Positions 1 to 5,271 of a stretch of DNA of 8,106 nt are shown here, in pieces. This DNA comes from Bacteroidales bacterium UBA3623 (GTDB lineage Bacteria > Bacteroidota > Bacteroidia > Bacteroidales > UBA932), in assembly GCA_002373715.1 (NCBI GenBank), contig DFLI01000060.1:1616-9721 (forward strand), in the 5' to 3' direction. The notes below the pieces were generated by a model. That model did not search any database. It was not told the origin of the DNA and was given only the letters and a program-made list of their open reading frames with translations. Positions within the stretch are counted from its first letter, which is position 1. Each line of letters starts with the position of its first letter. The position numbers and the translations under genes were made by a program.

Positions 1-1691
1 TGCCAGTGGGTGTAAACGCCGTCCCAAGGTTCCATGGGTAGCACCCGCCCGTAGGAGAGGCGCAGGGTGGAATTGGCATCCGGATACTGGGGCACACCTT
101 GCCCCAGCAGGTACTGATAGCGGGCTTTCACGTAGTCGTGACGCAGGCTCCTTAGCTCGGGAGCCAGGGTGTCTTCCTCTTTGTTGAGGTCTCCCATGGA
201 GAGCTCGCGGATATAGCGGTACAGGGCGTCCTGTTCAATGGGGCCCTGGAACTGGGCGGCCACTTCGTTATCCGGCTTAAGGCCCCAATCGGCCAGGCAG
301 GAGTTGTCCCACAGCCACTGGGCCATGGCCTCATAGTCAGTTCCGAAGTTTTGCAGAAGCTGCTGGTGGATGGGCCTTAAGAAGCGCTCCGGCATGTGGG
401 TGAGGAATTCCTTCACGGAGAAGGTGAGCATTTCCTTTTCCACGCGGGGGTCTGCCTGGGCGAGGCCGTCGGCCAGAATCTTTCTCTGGTGTTTCACGCC
501 GTCCCGGCCAGCGCCGCCCATGCGCATAAGGCATTGGCCCATGACCAGACCCCTTACCAGGTTTTCGCGGTAATACACCTTCAGGCGCTCAATATCGGCC
601 ACAGAAGCGTAGGAGGCGTTGAGGCCGTTCACAATGGCGGCATATTGGGTGCCGGCGGCGCTGAAGTCCTTTTCCCAGGCCTGGCGGCGTTCAATAACGC
701 CGAAGCGGTGCATGCTCTCGCCTTCGCCCTCCTGCAGCTCCGCCACGTTGGAGAGGTTGAAGAAGGCGTTGGAGTATTTCATGCGAACGGCGGGATCTGC
801 GTTCATCCATTTGCGGTAAACCTCCATCTGGTGGTTTCGCAGATAGTTGCCTACGGGACGCTTCACGTTAATTTCCTGGTTCATCTCGGCGGCGCTGGCA
901 TAGCGAGCCGTGCTGCCGGGATAGCCCATCACCATGGCAAAATCGCCTTCCTTGTAGCCTTTTTGGCTAATCTTCAGGTGGCGACGGGGGTGCAGGGGCT
1001 GGCCCTTGTCATAAACGCGGTACAGGGCAAAATCGGCCTTGTGCTGCGGCCATTCCCAGTTGTCCTCGTCTCCGCCGAAGGCCGCCACCGTTACGGGCGG
1101 GGCCGCTACCAGGCGAACGTCTTTGTAGGTGTCGTAGAGGCAGATATAGTACTTGGAACCGTTCCACATGCTGGCCAGGGAGGCCTCCATTTCGTATTCG
1201 TCAGAATACTTTTTCTCCATGATGGAGTTAATGCGGCGGGAACCAGCGGGTTTGCCATCGGCCTCCAAAGAGGCGTGGAGGGCTTCCACCTCGTCCGTCA
1301 CGTCCAGTACCCTCCGAAGGATGTAGAACACTTCTCCCGGCAGGGGGATTTCCTGGGCGCGGTTAAGGGCCCAGAATCCCTCTTCCAGGTAGTTGTTCTC
1401 TGGGGTGGAGAGATTGGCCACGTTGGAATAGACGCAGTGGTGGTTGGTAATGAGAAGGCCGTCTTCGGAAATGAGGCTGCCGCTGCAGTAGAAGCCCAGC
1501 GACACCACTGCGTCGGCCAGGCCGCCCGCCTCCTCGTTGTAGATTTCCCTCACCCCCAGCTTGAGGCCGCGAGCCTTCATGTTCTTTTCCAGCGCCCGGT
1601 CCAGGCTTTGGATGAGCCACATGCCCTCATCGGCCCGTGCCCCCGGAAGGAGGCACAGGCTCAACAAGAGACTCAGCAATACTTTCCTCAT
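1..1691 (-). CDS. S46 family serine dipeptidyl-peptidase (DPP7/DPP11-like), 3'-truncated by window edge
   Basis: S46 enzymes are periplasmic serine peptidases that remove dipeptides from the N-terminus of oligopeptides. DPP7 prefers hydrophobic and DPP11 acidic P1 residues. The reading frame is open from the ATG at 1691 to the window edge, giving about 563 codons of a family that usually runs near 700. A signal peptide (residues 1-20, ending GARA) is followed by the conserved mature start DEGMWL. TNHHC at 83-86 carries the catalytic His (H85). GGDEDNWEWPQHKADF (206-221) contains the substrate N-terminus-binding Asn (N211) and, by spacing to characterised members, the catalytic Asp (D220). The GYPGSTARY motif is at 256-264. 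The catalytic Ser and the residue deciding DPP7 versus DPP11 specificity would lie in the missing C-terminal part, so subtype cannot be assigned. The gene starts 7 bp after the FISUMP gene and is almost certainly cotranscribed with it. No frameshift is seen in the visible part. Family assignment is very secure. Confidence 0.95.
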   Translation of the reverse strand, partial: MRKVLLSLLLSLCLLPGARADEGMWLIQSLDRALEKNMKARGLKLGVREIYNEEAGGLADAVVSLGFYCSGSLISEDGLLITNHHCVYSNVANLSTPENNYLEEGFWALNRAQEIPLPGEVFYILRRVLDVTDEVEALHASLEADGKPAGSRRINSIMEKKYSDEYEMEASLASMWNGSKYYICLYDTYKDVRLVAAPPVTVAAFGGDEDNWEWPQHKADFALYRVYDKGQPLHPRRHLKISQKGYKEGDFAMVMGYPGSTARYASAAEMNQEINVKRPVGNYLRNHQMEVYRKWMNADPAVRMKYSNAFFNLSNVAELQEGEGESMHRFGVIERRQAWEKDFSAAGTQYAAIVNGLNASYASVADIERLKVYYRENLVRGLVMGQCLMRMGGAGRDGVKHQRKILADGLAQADPRVEKEMLTFSVKEFLTHMPERFLRPIHQQLLQNFGTDYEAMAQWLWDNSCLADWGLKPDNEVAAQFQGPIEQDALYRYIRELSMGDLNKEEDTLAPELRSLRHDYVKARYQYLLGQGVPQYPDANSTLRLSYGRVLPMEPWDGVYTHW

Positions 1692-1698
1692 GAGGGGT

Positions 1699-2550
1699 TT
1701 ATTCGGCGGAGTTACGGACGCAGCGCAGGGGGGCGGCAATGCGGTAACTCACCTTGGAGCCGTTGCAGGTGTATTCGGCCTCCGTAGCCTTGTTGGTCAT
1801 GGGCATGAAGCCATAGAACTGGAGGTTCTTTATGCCGGAAGAGGCATCGTCCTTGGTGTTGTAAGTGACACCGGCATAGGTGGAACCGCAGAACATTCCG
1901 GAAGAGAGCTTCTCAGGATAATTCTTGGCCCAGCCCATGAAGGTGCCGGCGTCCTTGGTGTTGTCAATGATGGACACGGCGCCAAAGGCATCCATGTTGA
2001 AGCGGTCGGCATTCAGCAGGGAGATGGAACCGTTCTTGCCGTCATAATAGGGGGCCTTGTCATTGGTGGCGAGGGGAGAGACGGCCTTTCCCACCAGGTT
2101 GATGATGTCGTCGCTGGTAGGGACGTGCCAACCCTCAGGGCAAATGCCCTGGGCGCCGTTGAGTGCTTCGGCAGCCTCCACGGAAGTGAGGTCTCCCACT
2201 TTCAAGCCCAGGACCACTTCGGCCTGATACAGATAGCCATTAGCCCTGATGGCGGCCGGGTCGTTGATGAATTGGGCGGCCGTGTTCTCGGCATTGATCA
2301 TAAGGGGATAGAAGATACCGGCGGTAACGGCCGTGAGGTCCTCGGACGGCGTAAAGCCTTCCGGGATATAACGCATATTCTGCGTCATCCACCATTTGCC
2401 GTCTTTCATCTTGGCCACGGAGTACTGGTCCATATGGTAGACAATATACCCTTCCGTGAGGTGTTCTTTCAGGATGGCGGGTTCAGGATCTTGTTTGTTG
2501 CAGGCGGCAAGCACCAGCAGGCCGGCTGTCAGGAATAGAATACGTTTCAT
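1699..2550 (-). CDS. FISUMP-domain lipoprotein
   Basis: This 283-residue predicted lipoprotein has a short hydrophobic signal ending in the lipobox VLAAC (lipidated C17), followed by a polar linker NKQDPEP. The rest matches the Fibrobacter succinogenes major paralogous (FISUMP) domain. It shows WMTQNMRY near residues 54-61, QGICPEGWHVPTSDD at 134-148, and a C-terminal YRIAAPLRCVRN at 269-280. These correspond to the family's usual W-M-x-(E/Q)-N-L, G-(I/W)-C-P-x-G-W-H-(V/L)-P and (S/P)-(V/L)-R-C-V-(R/K) landmarks. Cysteines C137 and C277 fall in two of these conserved places and could pair. FISUMP proteins are mostly secreted or surface proteins of Bacteroidetes and Fibrobacteres. Their biochemical role is not established, though adhesion or binding is often supposed. 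The start lies 14 bp after the stop of the barrel gene, in an A/T-rich stretch typical of Bacteroidetes initiation sites, and the stop is 7 bp before the S46 gene. Family call is good, function unknown. Confidence 0.87.
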   Translation of the reverse strand: MKRILFLTAGLLVLAACNKQDPEPAILKEHLTEGYIVYHMDQYSVAKMKDGKWWMTQNMRYIPEGFTPSEDLTAVTAGIFYPLMINAENTAAQFINDPAAIRANGYLYQAEVVLGLKVGDLTSVEAAEALNGAQGICPEGWHVPTSDDIINLVGKAVSPLATNDKAPYYDGKNGSISLLNADRFNMDAFGAVSIIDNTKDAGTFMGWAKNYPEKLSSGMFCGSTYAGVTYNTKDDASSGIKNLQFYGFMPMTNKATEAEYTCNGSKVSYRIAAPLRCVRNSAE

Positions 2551-2564
2551 AATGTTTAAACTAA

Positions 2565-4103
2565 CTAAAAATGATATCCTAAAGTTAAATGAGTGGTTTG
2601 TCGGTTACTTCCAGGGAGCTGCTCAACTTCAAAGGCGTGACAGGCGGTGCAACCCGCCTCCACAAAGAATTTGTATTGGTGGCCGATGGTAAAGTTGTAC
2701 CGCACATTGAGGAAGCCGCCCAGAAGGGGAAGGTCGTTAAATTCTTCCTCCATCTCCCACCAGTATTGGAGACGGAAAGGGAAAGTGGTCACGCCCTCGT
2801 CATTTTCGTCCATATCCACCACTTTGTGGTCTTCGGCTACCTCTATCCGGAACCGAAGGCCGGCGTCCAGCCGCACGGGGCCCAGCGTAATGCCGCCTTT
2901 CGCCTCCGTTTCCAGCATCATTCCGTCGTCGTATTCCAGGAAGGGATACATATGGGTGCCCCGTTCGCGGTTTTCCGAGAGCACGGCCGTCCAGGAGGCG
3001 TCCCAGTCCCGTTTGCTTTCGTAGGTATAGGTGGGACCCACCGCGTACTGCCGCTGCACGAAGATGCGGTTGCTGCCGTACTCCCGCGGCGTGGTAATGC
3101 CGCCGCTGGTCACTTTGTCCAGCACGGTTTCGTAATTGTCCTGCCGGCTCCAGGCCCAATCGGCCCTGAGGGAGTGCATTCCCTTGTCCCCTTCTATGTT
3201 CCAAATCACTTTTCCCGTGACGGCGCTCTTCCAGAAGCGGAACCAGGTATACCCCTTTTCTCCCACGTGGCCGGGAGAGTAAGCGAACTCGACGTCGCCG
3301 TACAGGCTGTCTCCCAGAGAGACCTGCAAGGCAGAGCCAAAGCATACCTGACTCACGGCCAGGCGGTCCAATCCGGGTTCGGCCAGGTGGATGCCGCTGC
3401 CGTCCCAGGCCTGAAGGGTGCCGTAGCGCCGTCCCTTGTCCAGGAAGGCATAATAGGTTTCCGATGTGGCGGCGCCCACTACCTCGGCCTGGATAAACTC
3501 GGAATTCTTTTCGAAGATGGCCGATAAGCCCATCCTCCAGTTATCGCCCTTGTACAGGAGGGAGGGAACCACCTCCAATTCCTGCCGGTAGGTGGTGTGG
3601 CGGAGGTCTTTTCGCTTGGCGTAGTTGATGCCTTCGAAACGGAGGGCAATGCCCGGTTTCCAGGCAGAACGGGTGTCCCAAGCCATGCCGCCGCTTACGG
3701 CATAGGTTTGCATGGTCTTGGTGCCCGGCACAAACTCCAGTACGTCAATGGGGTAAAAGCCGGGTTTGGTGAACATGGAGCCGGTCATCTCCCGGCCGCT
3801 CTTCACGTCAAAGGAGAAGGCGCCGGTAAGAACCAGGTCCTTGTAGTGCGTTTCGGCCTGGGCGTTGAGCCCGCCGCGCCAGAGGTTGGCCGCTTCGGAG
3901 GGGGTGCGGAAACCGCCGGAGGTATACTCTCCGCCCAATTGCACCTGGGCCTCGTTCCCTTCGTATAAGGTAAGGCCACCTATGTTTCTTCCTTCACGCC
4001 AGGGTTCCTGGGCGTTCAGGCTGAGGGCGCCAAACAGTGCGCCCGCCAGGAGCAGGAGGGCCCTACTCGCTGAGTGACTGTTTAAAGCTCTCATAAAAAT
4101 CAT
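2565..4103 (-). CDS. DUF6850-like outer-membrane beta-barrel protein
   Basis: This is a protein of 512 residues (509 if the second ATG is used). It has a signal peptide (hydrophobic core about 15-29, probable cleavage LNA|QEP) and then a long run of alternating hydrophobic/polar segments rich in aromatic residues. It ends in phenylalanine after a final amphipathic strand (HLTLGYHF), as outer-membrane barrels do. The segment around residues 106-180, including MTGSMF, PGFYPIDVLEF and KRKDLRHTTYR, resembles what I remember of the Bacteroidetes DUF6850 family. That match is from recall and was not searched. Role and substrate are unknown; a barrel partner or pore working with the receptor upstream is an inference. 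Acidic clusters (DMDENDE at 430-436, EMEEEFND at 450-457) probably lie in loops. A CxxCH motif is present at 485-489. The start overlaps the DUF4876 gene by 41 bp. M4 at 4094 is an equally plausible start and gives a more ordinary signal peptide (MRAL...). Confidence 0.82.
   Translation of the reverse strand: MIFMRALNSHSASRALLLLAGALFGALSLNAQEPWREGRNIGGLTLYEGNEAQVQLGGEYTSGGFRTPSEAANLWRGGLNAQAETHYKDLVLTGAFSFDVKSGREMTGSMFTKPGFYPIDVLEFVPGTKTMQTYAVSGGMAWDTRSAWKPGIALRFEGINYAKRKDLRHTTYRQELEVVPSLLYKGDNWRMGLSAIFEKNSEFIQAEVVGAATSETYYAFLDKGRRYGTLQAWDGSGIHLAEPGLDRLAVSQVCFGSALQVSLGDSLYGDVEFAYSPGHVGEKGYTWFRFWKSAVTGKVIWNIEGDKGMHSLRADWAWSRQDNYETVLDKVTSGGITTPREYGSNRIFVQRQYAVGPTYTYESKRDWDASWTAVLSENRERGTHMYPFLEYDDGMMLETEAKGGITLGPVRLDAGLRFRIEVAEDHKVVDMDENDEGVTTFPFRLQYWWEMEEEFNDLPLLGGFLNVRYNFTIGHQYKFFVEAGCTACHAFEVEQLPGSNRQTTHLTLGYHF
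4063..4103 (-). other. Overlap of DUF4876 3' end and barrel-protein start (41 or 32 bp)
   Basis: The DUF4876 frame ends at TAG (4065-4063) inside the signal-peptide coding region of the barrel gene. Two in-frame ATGs are available for the barrel protein, at 4103 and 4094, and both fall inside the upstream gene. The second gives the more typical basic start (Met-Arg) before the hydrophobic core. Either choice means the two genes share a transcript. Confidence 0.75.
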
Positions 4104-5271
4104 TAGTGGAATTATTGGTGTCCATTAATACCTCAAAGCCGCGGGCTTTGGTGGCCTCTATATCTTCGCTCCTTCGCAGGGTGTGCCCCTTAAAGGTGGT
4201 GCTCAGGAGAACATGACCGGCGTCTACGGACGGGTCCAGGCGCTTGTTGTTGGAGGAGGAACTGCCGTTGAACACTTCCACGCCGTCTTCAATCCAGTCC
4301 AGGGGGATGGCGACAACGCGGTCAATGGAGCTGCCGGGCACCTGTATCAGATTCTCCGGCTGGGCCACAAAATCGTAAATGTCTGCTCCGTCCTGCGGGC
4401 GGAAGAGGATGAGTACGGGGGAGTTGATGGAAAGGGTATAGGCGTTGGCCTGACCGGTCTTAATCACCACCTCCAGGTAATGGTCTTCCCTAATCTGATT
4501 CCCGGGGATGGGATGGTAGGTGGTGTTGGGGAAGTATACCGGATTGTAGCAAACAAAGTAATCGGGCTTGTTCAGATTCACCGAACGGGGATATTGGGCC
4601 GTATGGTCAATGGCTCCCCTGAAGCAAATCACAGCGTCTTCTCCGGGTTCCAGAGGGAAGGAGTGGCCGTTGCCGCCAATTCTCCAGACGGCCTGGATAA
4701 CGGGGGCAAAGTCCGGCAGGTTGCCATCCTTGTCCACCCAGGGGTTGTTGGCGTTGCTGTTATAGGGAGACAGGGTGCCCAGGCACAGGCCGTCCAGATA
4801 GGCGGTCTGGATGTCGTTGTTGTGTACAATCACGTATTGGTCGCTCTGGTAGGTGCCTTCCTTGGGCTCTTTACTGCATCCGCCGCAATACAGCTCCTTA
4901 ATCACCACTTGCCCTCTGACGGAGCGAATCATGGGTATCTGCACCATCATGTCTTCTCCGGATATCACCAGTTTGTCCACGCTGCCGTTGTAAAGACTGC
5001 TGCCGGCCTGGTCGCTTACGGTTATGCGGAAAATGCCATTGGGGACGTGTGTGGTTGCCGTTCCGTCTGTCCCGGTGTAGAGGGTATAATTGATAACGGT
5101 AGAAACGCCTTCAATAGTCACTTTGGCGCCTTGACGGCCCTCGACTCCTGCCGGATAAACGGTCTGAACGGTTATCTGGTTCAGATTGTCCGCATAGGGA
5201 TTGCCAAGGTCCATACACCCCGTCAGGAGTACGGATGCGGCCATCAGAAGAGTTAAAACTTTAGTCTGCAT
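4063..5271 (-). CDS. DUF4876 family lipoprotein
   Basis: A 402-residue predicted lipoprotein with signal MQTKVLTLLMAASVLLTGC (lipobox LLTGC, lipidated C19). Residues about 30-115 look like an Ig-like or peptidase-associated beta-sandwich (TVYPAGVEGRQGAKVTIEG, then a GTATTHVPNGIFRITV stretch). From about 120 the protein carries the features I associate with DUF4876: VVIKELYCGGC, SDQYVIVHNN, then YLDGLCLG. The family is Bacteroidetes-specific and of unknown function. This middle part resembles the lamin-tail-domain pattern (x-I-x-E-L ... Y-x-x-x-x-N-N ... L-D-G-L). Mature cysteines are C129, C132, C163, C216 and C241, and C129/C132 form a CGGC motif. The start codon overlaps the receptor's 3' end by 19 bp, and the 3' end overlaps the barrel gene, so translation of the three is probably coupled. 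Its place directly after a TonB-dependent receptor suggests a surface ligand-binding partner, an inference by analogy with SusD or HmuY-type lipoproteins, which it does not resemble in sequence. Confidence 0.87.
   Translation of the reverse strand: MQTKVLTLLMAASVLLTGCMDLGNPYADNLNQITVQTVYPAGVEGRQGAKVTIEGVSTVINYTLYTGTDGTATTHVPNGIFRITVSDQAGSSLYNGSVDKLVISGEDMMVQIPMIRSVRGQVVIKELYCGGCSKEPKEGTYQSDQYVIVHNNDIQTAYLDGLCLGTLSPYNSNANNPWVDKDGNLPDFAPVIQAVWRIGGNGHSFPLEPGEDAVICFRGAIDHTAQYPRSVNLNKPDYFVCYNPVYFPNTTYHPIPGNQIREDHYLEVVIKTGQANAYTLSINSPVLILFRPQDGADIYDFVAQPENLIQVPGSSIDRVVAIPLDWIEDGVEVFNGSSSSNNKRLDPSVDAGHVLLSTTFKGHTLRRSEDIEATKARGFEVLMDTNNSTNDFYESFKQSLSE
5253..5271 (-). other. 19-bp overlap of receptor 3' end and DUF4876 start
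   Basis: The receptor reads GLTCRLKF then TAA (5255-5253), while the lipoprotein ATG (5271-5269) begins within the same bases in another frame (ATG CAG ACT AAA). No Shine-Dalgarno sequence precedes it, as is usual in this phylum. The overlap implies cotranscription and probable translational coupling, so receptor and lipoprotein would be made in linked amounts. Confidence 0.8.

Noticed and set aside
396..1787. 463-codon open frame on the plus strand
   Set aside because: It lies antisense to the S46 peptidase, whose motifs (TNHHC, the GGDxDNW stretch, DEGMWL) are unmistakable. The plus-strand translation has no recognisable domain, and its openness follows from the GC-rich codon use of the real gene.
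1849..1964. 14-base direct repeat GTCCTTGGTGTTGT at 1849-1862 and 1951-1964
   Set aside because: Both copies encode part of an NTKD peptide in the FISUMP protein. It is too short and isolated to be a mobile-element or recombination site, and may be a weak internal sequence repeat only.
1561..2538. 325-codon open frame on the plus strand
   Set aside because: It is antisense to the FISUMP lipoprotein and the start of the S46 gene. Its product is Gly/Val/His-rich, low in information, and has no signal or motif.
4183..5256. 357-codon open frame on the plus strand
   Set aside because: It is antisense to the DUF4876 gene, has the same Gly/Val/His-rich composition as other antisense frames here, and has no domain.
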